Source: an uncultured Prevotellaceae bacterium | GTDB lineage: Bacteria > Bacteroidota > Bacteroidia > Bacteroidales > Bacteroidaceae | Reading direction: 5' to 3' | NCBI GenBank assembly: GCA_900315105.1 | Contig: OMXX01000003.1 | Location: 1-64,000, forward strand | DNA: 64,000 nt | Position numbers and translations under genes: made by a program | Notes under the pieces: model-generated | The model's input: only the letters and a program-made list of their open reading frames with translations | What the model was told of the DNA's origin: nothing | Database searches by the model: none | Shown here: positions 43,180 through 51,950 of the stretch, piece by piece | Numbering within the stretch: position 1 is the stretch's first letter | Layout: each line of letters starts with the position of its first letter

Positions 43180-44640
43180 ATGATTCTAATGATTTTGCAG
43201 TTGCTGATAGTACTATTGGCATTGTATGTAGGCTCACGCTATGGTAGCCTTGCTCTTGGCGCAATCTCTGGTATAGGATTGGCCATTCTCGTGTTCGGTT
43301 TCGGTATGAAACCGGGAAATCCTCCTACGGATGTTATCTATATCATCATAGCAGCTGTTACCTGTGCTGGTATGATGCAGGCTTCTGGTGGTATGGACTG
43401 GCTTATCCAGTTGGCTGAGAAACTTCTCCGTAAGCATCCTGACCATATCACTTTCCTTGCTCCTCTCTGCACATTCTTCCTTACTGTGCTCGTAGGTACT
43501 GGTCATGTGGTTTATACTCTCATGCCTATCATTTGTGATATAGCCTTGAAGAAGGGAATCCGTCCTGAGCGCCCTTGTGGTGTGGCTTCAATAGCCTCTC
43601 AGGTGGGTATTACGTGTTCTCCTATTGCTGCTGCGGTAGCCTCTTTCGTGGTAATCTCAAATGCCTATCATTTTGAGGTGAACAATCTTCAGGTCATAGG
43701 AATCACTATTCCTGCATGTCTATGTGGATTGATGGCTGCTGCTGCTTTATCATATAAGCGTGGCTTGGATCTAGAAAAGGATCCTAAGTTCCAGGAGCGT
43801 CTTAAAGATCCTAAGATGTATGAGTATATGTATGGCTCTTCTGCTTCTGTTCTTGACAAGAAAGTGGATAAGGGTGCAAAGATGGCTGTGTATATCTTCC
43901 TTGGAGCACTTGGTATAATCGTTCTCTTCTCTGTAATGCAGATTGTGGGTTGCGATATCCGTCCTCGCTATAATACGTTGCAGCTTGTTAAGGGTGTGGA
44001 GGATACTGCAAAATTTGATATCGGTGGCGCTATGCTTACGGCAAAGCAGATTCTCAACGCCAAACTAGAGATTGCCGGTTGTACGGAGTATGTTCAGAAA
44101 CCATTGGCTATGAACCTTATCATCCAGATTGTAATGATAGCTGCTGCTGCATTCATGATTATCTTTGCTAAGGCAAGTCCAAAGAAGGCTGTTAGTGGTG
44201 CTGTATGGCAGTCAGGTATGGTTGCTGTTGTGGCTATATACGGAATTGCATGGCTTGCCGACACGTATTTCGCAGGTTATATGGCAGAGATGCAAGGCGC
44301 TTTGAAGGGTATAGTTACGGAATATCCTTGGGCTATCGCCTTTGCCTTCTTCGCAGTATCAGTTCTTATCAATTCTCAGGGTGCTGTAGTGGTGGCTATG
44401 CTTCCGCTGGCATATTCTCTCGGTATCTCAGGAGTAGTTCTTCTTGGTGTATTGCCATCTGTTTATGGATATTTCTTCATTCCAAACTATCCTTCAGATA
44501 TTGCTACTGTTAACTTTGACCGTTCAGGAACAACGGTTATCGGCAAGTATTTGCTCAACCACTCATTCATGATGCCGGGACTTGTTAGCGTTATTGTTTC
44601 AACGCTTGTAGGGCTTGCGCTCACTAATCTTTTCTACTAA
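43180..44640 (+). CDS. anaerobic C4-dicarboxylate transporter, DcuA/DcuB family
   Basis: The 486-aa inner-membrane protein has about twelve hydrophobic segments. It is recognised from the Dcu-type VTCAGMMQASGGMDWLIQLAEKLLRKHPDHITFLAP, VGTGHVVYTLMPIICDIALK, RPERPCGVASIASQVGITCSPIAAAVASF and INSQGAVVVAMLPLAYSLG. Such carriers exchange fumarate, malate or aspartate for succinate, which fits a succinate-forming anaerobe. It is slightly longer than E. coli DcuB. It has its own promoter and is cotranscribed with the lipoprotein four bases downstream. Confidence 0.92.
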   Translation: MILMILQLLIVLLALYVGSRYGSLALGAISGIGLAILVFGFGMKPGNPPTDVIYIIIAAVTCAGMMQASGGMDWLIQLAEKLLRKHPDHITFLAPLCTFFLTVLVGTGHVVYTLMPIICDIALKKGIRPERPCGVASIASQVGITCSPIAAAVASFVVISNAYHFEVNNLQVIGITIPACLCGLMAAAALSYKRGLDLEKDPKFQERLKDPKMYEYMYGSSASVLDKKVDKGAKMAVYIFLGALGIIVLFSVMQIVGCDIRPRYNTLQLVKGVEDTAKFDIGGAMLTAKQILNAKLEIAGCTEYVQKPLAMNLIIQIVMIAAAAFMIIFAKASPKKAVSGAVWQSGMVAVVAIYGIAWLADTYFAGYMAEMQGALKGIVTEYPWAIAFAFFAVSVLINSQGAVVVAMLPLAYSLGISGVVLLGVLPSVYGYFFIPNYPSDIATVNFDRSGTTVIGKYLLNHSFMMPGLVSVIVSTLVGLALTNLFY

Positions 44641-44644
44641 TGCT

Positions 44645-45463
44645 ATGAATAAGAAAGTTATATTATATTGTGCCCTTGCCTTTGCCCTTGCTTCTTGTGG
44701 AGGCAAGAAGACGAGTGGTGAGGAGGCTGCAGTTGAAGATTCTGCTCCTCATTCAGAGTTGAATCTGTCACCCGAACTCGTATCGCATCTTGATAGTATT
44801 GCGGGAATCATTTCTTCCACGGCTTCAAATGTTGATTTCAAGGCTCTTGTTGAGAACGGGAAATTCAGTCTTACGGATCAGCAGAAGAAGGTGAAGCCCG
44901 ATTATCTCCTTTCGAAGGGTGATATAGATGATCTTGCCACTCTTCAGGAGAAATATGTGGCATCTGCATATCTTGCCGTAGATATGACGGTGGCTGGTCT
45001 TTACGGACTTGATGATGATGATTTCTATTCAAATACGATGCAACGCCTTGCAGCTGAGACTGACGAGGCTAATCAGAAAGCGGCTGATGAAGCCAAGAAT
45101 GCGGAGTTGAGTTTTGCCAATGCCCAGCAGTTCTATATGGACATGAAGAAGCGTAACCGACTGGATAAGTTCTATGCGGCTGAGGCTGCATACGCGGTAG
45201 AGGTCCTTTATATACTCTCCCGTAATCCGGATCTCTATATGCCGGTTATGACAGATGTTGCAGCAATGGATCTTTGTAAGCAGGTCAACATGGCTTATGA
45301 TGGATTGGAGGCTCTTTCCGGGGAATATCCAGACCTCAAGAAACTTGTTGATGCCCTAAAGCCTATTGCAGATATCAAGGTTACAGGTTCTGATGAACTC
45401 CGTCATCATCTGAAAAAGAAGAATGAGGAGTTTGCAAAGGCTCGTGCTGCATTACTGAAATGA
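44645..45463 (+). CDS. putative lipoprotein, 272 aa
   Basis: I chose the ATG at 44645 because it gives a proper lipoprotein signal (MNKKVILYCALAFALASCGG), whereas a longer frame would run back into the dcu gene. The mature part is soluble and largely helical, rich in Ala, Asp and Lys, with no motif I recognise. It starts four bases after the transporter stop, so it is translated from the same message. Function unknown; a periplasmic or outer-membrane-anchored protein is likely. Confidence 0.8.
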   Translation: MNKKVILYCALAFALASCGGKKTSGEEAAVEDSAPHSELNLSPELVSHLDSIAGIISSTASNVDFKALVENGKFSLTDQQKKVKPDYLLSKGDIDDLATLQEKYVASAYLAVDMTVAGLYGLDDDDFYSNTMQRLAAETDEANQKAADEAKNAELSFANAQQFYMDMKKRNRLDKFYAAEAAYAVEVLYILSRNPDLYMPVMTDVAAMDLCKQVNMAYDGLEALSGEYPDLKKLVDALKPIADIKVTGSDELRHHLKKKNEEFAKARAALLK

Positions 45464-45473
45464 TTTTTTTTAC

Positions 45474-46550
45474 ATGTCCCCCCAAAAAGAACAATTTATG
45501 GATTATAAAGATAAAATTCAGCAAATGCTTATAAATGATGAGATTGGTACGTTGAGTGATTTGAAATACTATCAGTCATATTCCTCTGATAAACCTGGAT
45601 ATTATCATTTTGTAGAAAGTGATAATGTGTTTACAAAAAAGGCACGTCTGTTACAGGCGGTTCGTAGATGGCAGACTGGGGCTGAATGTGGTTTTTTCAT
45701 AAAAGGTGGAATTAGATATTATCATCCAAATCTTGCAGAAGATGGTGAAAGGTCTGGATGTAATTTCCTTCATCCTAAAATTTTTGAGTATGCAAAAAAC
45801 AGGATTAAGAATAAAAAGAAGTATGAAACGATTGCATCTAATCGGCTTTTTAACAATTTCCTGTCCAGTCAACCTATGGCTTTCAATCTTTTTTATCCTA
45901 TAATAGAAATTGTAAAATGTGATGAAGGTAAACATCGACTTGCAAATGTTGTTTCTAGGTTAGTTGACAAATACAACATTTTGAATATTGAAAAAATTAC
46001 AGAAGTCGGGATTGAGTTCATTCCTGACTATTATGAATGCTGCCTTAATGATAAGACTGCTATGGATGCTTTCTTTCGTTATGTTACTTATAATGGAAAG
46101 AAAGGAATTATTGCTATAGAAACGAAATATACTGATCATCTTGGTAAAAATCAGGCTTCAGATCCATCGTTGGCTATTAATGCCACACAACGTGATGGAA
46201 TATCGCAGATTTTTACAGAGGAGGGAAAAGAGAGTATTGTATCAGGTAGAATAAAACTATCTCAAGTGTATCGGAATTTCCTTCTAACGGAAACGGTAAG
46301 GTTACACGAAAAACTTGATGAATCTATATCAATAGTGGTATCTCCTCTGGAAAATAAAAGTAATAAGAAAGACGAGGAACAATTGTCTAATATATTGAAT
46401 AAAAAGTATAAATACAAGTTCCAGGTCTTTTCTCTTGAGGCATTTGTGGATGCAATCATTGAAGAATTTCCAGATGAAGAAATGTTCAAAAAATTCCGTC
46501 ATAGATATCTTGATTTTAGAACTGCGGAATGGCTCTTGGAACATGCTTAG
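45474..46550 (+). CDS. orphan PD-(D/E)XK nuclease-like protein
   Basis: The 358-aa cytoplasmic protein is AT-rich compared with its neighbours. The segment GKKGIIAIETKYTDHLGKN (about 207-225) holds the E-x-K half of a PD-(D/E)XK site; the Glu in VGIEFIPDYYECC may supply part of the acidic site. It resembles the PGN_0703-like group of putative restriction-type nucleases. No methylase or defence partner is adjacent. Start could be ATG 45474 or ATG 45498 (MDYKDKIQQ). Base composition and position suggest a transferred single gene. The nuclease call is moderate. Confidence 0.6.
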   Translation: MSPQKEQFMDYKDKIQQMLINDEIGTLSDLKYYQSYSSDKPGYYHFVESDNVFTKKARLLQAVRRWQTGAECGFFIKGGIRYYHPNLAEDGERSGCNFLHPKIFEYAKNRIKNKKKYETIASNRLFNNFLSSQPMAFNLFYPIIEIVKCDEGKHRLANVVSRLVDKYNILNIEKITEVGIEFIPDYYECCLNDKTAMDAFFRYVTYNGKKGIIAIETKYTDHLGKNQASDPSLAINATQRDGISQIFTEEGKESIVSGRIKLSQVYRNFLLTETVRLHEKLDESISIVVSPLENKSNKKDEEQLSNILNKKYKYKFQVFSLEAFVDAIIEEFPDEEMFKKFRHRYLDFRTAEWLLEHA

Positions 46551-46694
46551 AAGTGATATATCCTGATGATAGTTTTATGAGTAGTGAAACGTCTTTTTAT
46601 AAAAAATATATTTTTCTTTCCTCATACTGCAATATGGGCGTAAAAATTGCGTTAGATATTAATGTGCATATAATGCATAGTTAAAAATTGAATT

Positions 46695-47921
46695 ATGAAG
46701 AAAATAACAGTTTGGGCACTTGCGGTTCTTATGGCTGTGCCTGTAATGGCTGACACAACAAGCGAGAATGTCGGCGAGAACAAGGAAAACACTCAGGATA
46801 ACTCTGAGTTCATGTCTGATGAGCGTACAGAAGAAGGCTTCATCACACACTATCTTAACAACGCTATTGCCTCTGGTATGCAGCAGGCTGACCAGCAGGA
46901 GGAAAAGGAGTATGGTCGTAAGGTGACATCATACGTTTCTGCTCCTAAGTTTGGTGGGTATTTCATCGGTAAGTATGCTGCGACTAATCAGGATGGCAAG
47001 CACTCTGGTGATGGATTCACACAGCGTCTTATTCGTCTGTATGTTGACGGAACTATTTTGGGCGATTTCGCTTATCGTATTCAGCTCCAGACAAATAACG
47101 CTTCTTTCCATATGAAGGATTTCTTCGTAGAATGGAAGAAATATCCGGAGTTCAAGGTTAAGATTGGTCAGTATAAGCGTGCTTTCGGTCTTGAGAACCC
47201 AATGAATCCTTGGGATGTGGGAGTAGGTGATTATTCTCAGCTTACAAAGAAACTTACAGGTCATTCAGACTTCATTGGTGCAGAGAACACAAGCAATGGT
47301 GGTCGTGATCAGGGCATTCAGATTCAGGGTGATTTGTTCCCTGCAGAAGACGGTCATCGCTTTGTTCACTATCAGCTCATGGTCAGCAACGGTCAGGGCA
47401 TCAATACAGCTGATGCTAATTCACAGAAGGATATTACCGGTACAATCCAGATTCAGCCAATCAAGGGCTTGTTTGTTGGTGCTTATGGCTGGACAGGTAA
47501 TTTCACAGCATCTAATGGTGTGACAGTTGATCGTAATCGTTATCTTATCTTTGGAAAGTATGACGTAAACGATTGGTCATTTCGTGCTGAGTATGCTCAC
47601 TCAACAGGTCATAAGGTAAGTGACTATAAAGTTGATGAATATACAGGTGAGACTTCTTGGGCAGGTACAGGTCGTGCAGACGCTTGGTATGCTACAGTTG
47701 GAATACCTTGCACACCTTGGCTCAAGACCTGGTTGAAGTATGATGCATATCGTGATAATGGTCAGTGGGGTTCAAACAAGTCAATCTACTCTATCTGTCC
47801 TGTTATCAACCTTCACAAGAACCTTATGTTCCAGCCACAGTTCAACTATGTTCATGATAGGAACAGCGTTTCTGATCCTAACTACACAGAATTCTGGCTT
47901 GAGACTTACGTGAGATTCTAA
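46695..47921 (+). CDS. outer-membrane porin, phosphate-selective porin (OprP/OprO) family
   Basis: The 408-aa product has a signal peptide (MKKITVWALAVLMAVPVMA), a polar segment, then alternating beta strands such as FGGYFIGKYAATNQ, FAYRIQLQTNNASFHMKDFFVEW, FKVKIGQYKRAFGLENPMNP and DQGIQIQGDLF, ending in TEFWLETYVRF with the C-terminal Phe of outer-membrane barrels. Substrate is not certain; the family name does not prove phosphate. A hairpin between it and lpxB ends both genes. Confidence 0.85.
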   Translation: MKKITVWALAVLMAVPVMADTTSENVGENKENTQDNSEFMSDERTEEGFITHYLNNAIASGMQQADQQEEKEYGRKVTSYVSAPKFGGYFIGKYAATNQDGKHSGDGFTQRLIRLYVDGTILGDFAYRIQLQTNNASFHMKDFFVEWKKYPEFKVKIGQYKRAFGLENPMNPWDVGVGDYSQLTKKLTGHSDFIGAENTSNGGRDQGIQIQGDLFPAEDGHRFVHYQLMVSNGQGINTADANSQKDITGTIQIQPIKGLFVGAYGWTGNFTASNGVTVDRNRYLIFGKYDVNDWSFRAEYAHSTGHKVSDYKVDEYTGETSWAGTGRADAWYATVGIPCTPWLKTWLKYDAYRDNGQWGSNKSIYSICPVINLHKNLMFQPQFNYVHDRNSVSDPNYTEFWLETYVRF

Positions 47922-47940
47922 AAAGTGAAGAACTAAAAGT

Positions 47941-48015
47941 GAAGAGTGAAGAATTTGAGTTACAATAGCTTGCGTAAATGTCGCACTATTAACAAACTCA
48001 AATCCTTCACTCTTC
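47941..48015. terminator. bidirectional terminator between the porin gene and lpxB
   Basis: GAAGAGTGAAGAATTTGAGT T (47941-47961) and its inverse at 47995-48015 pair at 20 of 21 positions with a 33-base loop. It lies between two converging genes. The arms belong to the same GTGAAGA-type repeat as 35701-35815. Confidence 0.65.
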
Positions 48016-48017
48016 GT

Positions 48018-49172
48018 TTATGATAACTTGGCTATCATCATCCTTGCAGCATTCTCCGGAGCAGATTCATTTCCGAGTCTCTCGTCAATGATATCATATT
48101 CAGAGAGCATTTGGGCTCTTCCTTCTCCATTTGGAAGAATTTTACCAAGTTCTTCTCTGATAGTCTTTACCGAGAACTTGTCTGCAAACAATTCTTGAAC
48201 TACTTCCTTGTCGGCAATCAGGTTTACAAGTGATATGTATTTACACTTGATGATATGGTTGAATGCCCATCTTATGAAATGTGGGACAGGAGTCTTGTAG
48301 CATACCACTTGTGGAACGTCGAAGATGGCAGTTTCCAGAGTTGCCGTACCGCTTGTGACGAGGGCGGCGGTAGAGTGGGAGAGTAGGGCATAGGTCTCGT
48401 TATGAGTGCGTCCTACGATATTATTACCTATGTATTTATTGTAATAATCCTCATCAATGCCTGGGGCGCAGGCAAGTACTGGCTGATATTCAGGATATGC
48501 CTTTACAGCCTCTAGCATAGCAGGAAGGTTGTCTTTTATTTCCTGTCGTCTGCTACCAGCGAGAAGCGCTATAATCGGCTTGCTAGCGTCAAGGCTATTT
48601 CTCTTGCAGAAATTATCGTATGTCTCTTTGTATTCTGAACGGAAAAGCTTAACCTCGTCAGCTGTTGGATTGCCCACATAATGAATAGGATAGCCATGTT
48701 TTCCTTCAAAGAACTCCTTTTCAAAAGGGAGTATGGAGAACAATTCATCCACATCCCTCTTTATGTTCTTGATACGATATTCCTTCCATGCCCAGAGCTT
48801 TGGCGCAATATAATAGAAAACCTTCGGCTTTTGACCTTTGATCTTTGACCTTCTATCTCTCAGATATTTCGCGATATTCAGATTGAATCCTGCATAATCC
48901 ACGAGTATAACCACGTCAGGTTGCCACTCGGTAATGTCTTTCTTGCACATTGCCATATTCTTGAAAATCGTAGGCAGATGCAGAAGTACAGGAATGAATC
49001 CCATATATGCAAGTTCCTTATAGTGGCGCACACGCTCTCCTCCTACGGCGGTCATATTGTCACCACCGAAGAATCTGAACTCGGCATCGTGGTCTTGCTC
49101 CTTGAGTGCCTTCATGAGGTGCGAGGCATGCAGATCGCCACTTGCCTCTCCTACTATAAGGTAGTATTTCAT
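48018..49172 (-). CDS. lpxB: lipid-A-disaccharide synthase
   Basis: Joins UDP-2,3-diacylglucosamine and lipid X to make the lipid A disaccharide at the inner membrane. The 384-aa product is of normal length. Family text is YLIVGEASGDLHASHLMKAL, FFGGDNMTAVGGE, PDVVILVDYAGFNLNIAKYL, FYYIAPKLWAWKEYRIKNIK, HYVGNPTADEV, ALLAGSRRQEIKDNLP and TSGTATLETAIFDVPQVVCY. It follows surE on the same strand, a pairing often seen in Bacteroidales. Confidence 0.97.
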   Translation of the reverse strand: MKYYLIVGEASGDLHASHLMKALKEQDHDAEFRFFGGDNMTAVGGERVRHYKELAYMGFIPVLLHLPTIFKNMAMCKKDITEWQPDVVILVDYAGFNLNIAKYLRDRRSKIKGQKPKVFYYIAPKLWAWKEYRIKNIKRDVDELFSILPFEKEFFEGKHGYPIHYVGNPTADEVKLFRSEYKETYDNFCKRNSLDASKPIIALLAGSRRQEIKDNLPAMLEAVKAYPEYQPVLACAPGIDEDYYNKYIGNNIVGRTHNETYALLSHSTAALVTSGTATLETAIFDVPQVVCYKTPVPHFIRWAFNHIIKCKYISLVNLIADKEVVQELFADKFSVKTIREELGKILPNGEGRAQMLSEYDIIDERLGNESAPENAARMMIAKLS

Positions 49173-49182
49173 AAAAAAAACT

Positions 49183-49226
49183 GAGGTCTCTCCCCCCCGC
49201 CTTCTCCCGTAGAGAGGGAGCCGGAG
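49183..49226. repeat. GC-rich palindromic repeat between surE and lpxB
   Basis: GAGGTCTCTCCCCCCCGCCT then TCTCCCGTAGAGAGGGAGCC GGAG. It is a single-arm, diverged copy of the 40-bp arm at 41836-41875. Confidence 0.8.
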
Positions 49227-49240
49227 CGCGAAAGGACATG

Positions 49241-50002
49241 TTAATTGTTACTTGTTAATTTAAGAGTCTTTAAATACTCAAAGTCGGTGATATCCACGGA
49301 GATAGGAGTAATAGCCACATAGTTGTGCTTCAAAGCCCAAGCATCTGTGTCCTCTGCTTCCGGCTCATCATTCTGATAGTATCCGCACATGAAGTAATAG
49401 TCATATCCACGACTTGGATGAGTGCATTTCTCAACCTCGTTTCTCCAATGTCCGTGAGCCATTCTGCAAACCTTTACACCAGCAGGATTTTCCGTCTTCG
49501 GAAAGTTTACGTTCAGACATGTCATTTTCGGCATTCCGTCCTTCAAGGCTTTCTCTACAAGTAATCTGACAATATTGGTCATTGGCTCAAAGTCGGCATC
49601 CTCGGCATAGTCGCAGAGAGAGAACGCTATGCTAGGAATACCCTTGATGGCACCTTCCGTTACCACTCCAACGGTACCGCTATAGTGGGCATTGGTGCTT
49701 GCGTTGTCGCCGTGGTTAATGCCACTGAGAACAAGTGCAGGCTTTCTTGGACATACTTGTGAATATGCCATCTTAACACAATCAACTGGAGTACCGGAAC
49801 AAACCCATGTCTGGATGTTTCCTTCAGTTTTCTGGAGGCGCAGAGTGAGAGCCTCCATAGAGAAGGAACAGCTCTTTCCGGAGCGTCCTCCATCAGGTGC
49901 ACATACAATTATGTCTCCGTAATCAGCAACCATGCGGACAAGTTCGTTGAGCCCTTTTGCCTGGTAGCCATCATCGTTTGATATGAGAATTAATGGTTTC
50001 AT
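49241..50002 (-). CDS. surE: 5'/3'-nucleotidase SurE
   Basis: Divalent-metal-dependent nucleoside monophosphate phosphatase. The 253-aa product opens with the metal-site motif ILISNDDGYQAKGLNEL and has APDGGRSGKSCSFS, CSGTPVDCVKMAY, LVLSGINHGDNASTNAHYSGTVGVVTEGAI and LNVNFP, all typical of SurE. A minus-strand TATTTTTG box lies only nine bases before the start codon. Confidence 0.97.
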   Translation of the reverse strand: MKPLILISNDDGYQAKGLNELVRMVADYGDIIVCAPDGGRSGKSCSFSMEALTLRLQKTEGNIQTWVCSGTPVDCVKMAYSQVCPRKPALVLSGINHGDNASTNAHYSGTVGVVTEGAIKGIPSIAFSLCDYAEDADFEPMTNIVRLLVEKALKDGMPKMTCLNVNFPKTENPAGVKVCRMAHGHWRNEVEKCTHPSRGYDYYFMCGYYQNDEPEAEDTDAWALKHNYVAITPISVDITDFEYLKTLKLTSNN

Positions 50003-50010
50003 TTTGGCTG

Positions 50011-50018
50011 CAAAAATA
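50011..50018 (-). promoter_or_regulatory. -7-like box very close to the surE start
   Basis: The minus strand reads TATTTTTG, fitting TAnnTTTG. If used, transcription would begin almost at the ATG, giving a leaderless or near-leaderless message. No -33 box at proper spacing. Confidence 0.35.
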
Positions 50019-50102
50019 ATAAAAAACTATGTAATTAGTCATTAAAATGCAAAAAAATGTATTTTATTTGGGACAAAATCCTCGTATTTGGAAAAAAAAT
50101 AG

Positions 50103-50110
50103 TATCTTTG
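50103..50110 (+). promoter_or_regulatory. -7 promoter box for parA
   Basis: TATCTTTG, an exact TAnnTTTG match, about 30 bases upstream of the parA start. The nearest TTTG (50087-50090) is only 12 bases away, too close for a standard -33 box. Confidence 0.55.
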
Positions 50111-50139
50111 CAATCTAATATGTACATATCAGTAAGATT

Positions 50140-50916
50140 ATGAACAAAAAACTCGGTAAAATAATCGCGCTCGCTAATCAGAAAGGAGGCGTGGGCAAGA
50201 CAACAACAACCATCAATTTGGCTGCGTCTCTTGCCACTTTGGAAAAGAGCGTACTTGTGGTTGACGCCGATCCTCAGGCAAATGCTTCGAGCGGTCTTGG
50301 AGTTGACCTCCAGCAGATAGACAGCTCTCTATACGAGTGCATCATAGACCACGTTGATGTGCGTGATGCAATCTATACCACGGATATCTCAGGACTTGAT
50401 ATAATACCAAGCCACATTAACCTTGTCGGAGCGGAAATAGAGATGTTAAACATACAGAACCGTGAGCACGTCATCTCCAAACTTCTTGCGCCAATTCGCG
50501 AAGAGTACGACTATATCCTCATTGACTGTAGTCCTTCACTTGGACTTATCACCGTCAATTCACTTACAGCGGCTAATTCTGTTATTATCCCGGTACAATG
50601 TGAATACTTCGCTCTCGAGGGTATTAGCAAACTTCTCAATACGATTAAGATAATAAAGAGCAAGCTTAATCCGCAGCTTGAGATAGAAGGTTTCCTTCTC
50701 ACGATGTACGACTCACGTCTTCGTCTCGCAAACCAGATATATGACGAGGTTAAACGCCACTTCCAGGAACTTGTGTTCAAAACGGTTATTCAGCGTAATG
50801 TAAAACTCTCGGAGTCACCTTCACATGGTCTGCCGGTCATTCTTTATGATGCAGACTCTACTGGTTCGAAGAATCATCTCGCCCTCGCAAAAGAGATAAT
50901 CTCGCGGGAGAAGTGA
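50140..50916 (+). CDS. parA: chromosome-partitioning ATPase ParA/Soj
   Basis: Deviant Walker-A ATPase that moves ParB-parS complexes. The 258-aa product has ALANQKGGVGKTTTTINLAASLA (K15 and K20), VLVVDADPQANASSGLG (Walker A') and YDYILIDCSPSLGLITVNSL (Walker B region). It is followed by parB after 43 bases. This is a chromosomal-type pair by its setting among housekeeping genes; I saw no parS-like TGTTNCACGTGAAACA in the window. Confidence 0.95.
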   Translation: MNKKLGKIIALANQKGGVGKTTTTINLAASLATLEKSVLVVDADPQANASSGLGVDLQQIDSSLYECIIDHVDVRDAIYTTDISGLDIIPSHINLVGAEIEMLNIQNREHVISKLLAPIREEYDYILIDCSPSLGLITVNSLTAANSVIIPVQCEYFALEGISKLLNTIKIIKSKLNPQLEIEGFLLTMYDSRLRLANQIYDEVKRHFQELVFKTVIQRNVKLSESPSHGLPVILYDADSTGSKNHLALAKEIISREK

Positions 50917-50959
50917 TGTTTATGTACAATTTGATTTTACTTCTTGTTTTTGAATAAAA

Positions 50960-51847
50960 ATGGCAGTTCATAAGAAATATAATGCCCTTGGCCGTGGTCT
51001 TGATGCCCTTATCTCTACTGAAGGTGTCCGTCCGCAGGGGTCTTCTACAATCAATGAGATTCCGATATCTCAGATTGAGGCAAATCCAAATCAGCCTCGT
51101 CGTGAGTTCGATTCAGAAGCTCTTCAGGAACTTGCAACCAGCATTCGTGAAATAGGTATCATACAGCCTATCACCCTTCGACAGATTGACGATAACCGCT
51201 TTCAAATTATTGCCGGTGAACGTCGTTGGCGTGCGTCACAGATTGCTGGTCTTACTGCAATTCCTGCCTATATACGCACGATTAGCGATGAGAGTATCAT
51301 GGAGATGGCTCTCGTGGAGAATATCCAGCGTGAGGATCTCAACGCTATAGAAATAGCATTGGCATATCAGCACCTTCTTGAGAACGACGGAATGACGCAG
51401 GAGAAGGTGAGCGAACGCGTTGGAAAATCGCGTGCTGCAATTGCCAACTATCTCCGTCTGCTTCGTCTTCCTGCGCAGATACAATTGTCGCTTCAGAAGA
51501 AGGAGATTGACATGGGACATGCACGTGCTCTTCTGTCAATAGATTCACCGTCTCTTCAGATTAAGCTCTATAAGGAGATAATGAAGAATAATTATTCCGT
51601 GCGAAAAGTGGAGGAAATGGTTAGTCTTCTGAAGAATGGTGAGGAGATATCAACGGGAACAAAGAAGATTGTTGCGAAACAGCAACTCCCAGAGGAGTTT
51701 AGTGTTCTCAAGGATCGTCTCTCTGATTTTCTGAACACTAAGGTGCAGTTTACCTGTAATCCGAAGGGAAAAGGAAAGATTTCCATTCCTTTCAATAGTG
51801 AGGAGGATTTGGAACGTATCCTTACACTCTTCGATAAGTTGAAGTAA
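50960..51847 (+). CDS. parB: chromosome-partitioning protein ParB
   Basis: DNA-binding CTPase-fold partner of ParA that spreads from parS. The 295-aa product has the N-terminal LGRGLDALIS, the ParB domain with IEANPNQPRREFD and IIAGERRWRASQIAGL (GERRxRA box), VENIQREDLNAIEIALAYQHL, then a helix-turn-helix (MTQEKVSERVGKSRAAIANYLRLLRLP, about 145-170) and a C-terminal dimerisation part. Standard for the family. Confidence 0.95.
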   Translation: MAVHKKYNALGRGLDALISTEGVRPQGSSTINEIPISQIEANPNQPRREFDSEALQELATSIREIGIIQPITLRQIDDNRFQIIAGERRWRASQIAGLTAIPAYIRTISDESIMEMALVENIQREDLNAIEIALAYQHLLENDGMTQEKVSERVGKSRAAIANYLRLLRLPAQIQLSLQKKEIDMGHARALLSIDSPSLQIKLYKEIMKNNYSVRKVEEMVSLLKNGEEISTGTKKIVAKQQLPEEFSVLKDRLSDFLNTKVQFTCNPKGKGKISIPFNSEEDLERILTLFDKLK

Positions 51848-51911
51848 AAACTTCCTCCCCTCCATATAGAGATGTGTCAGTGCTTCTGATCATTAGAGGG
51901 GAAAAACAACA

Positions 51912-51945
51912 AACATCCTTTCTTTTGGGGAGGCTTGGTTAGGCT
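51912..51945 (+). repeat. GC-rich palindromic repeat directly before a TTG start
   Basis: AACATCCTTTCTTTTGGGGA GGCTTGGTTAGGCT. Its terminal AGG (51941-51943) lies seven bases before the TTG start at 51951, matching the arrangement at 40455-40489. Confidence 0.8.
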
Positions 51946-51950
51946 ATTAA

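Noticed and set aside
44615..44644. Longer start for the 272-aa lipoprotein
   Set aside because: It would overlap the dicarboxylate transporter and place ten residues ahead of a perfectly formed lipoprotein signal.
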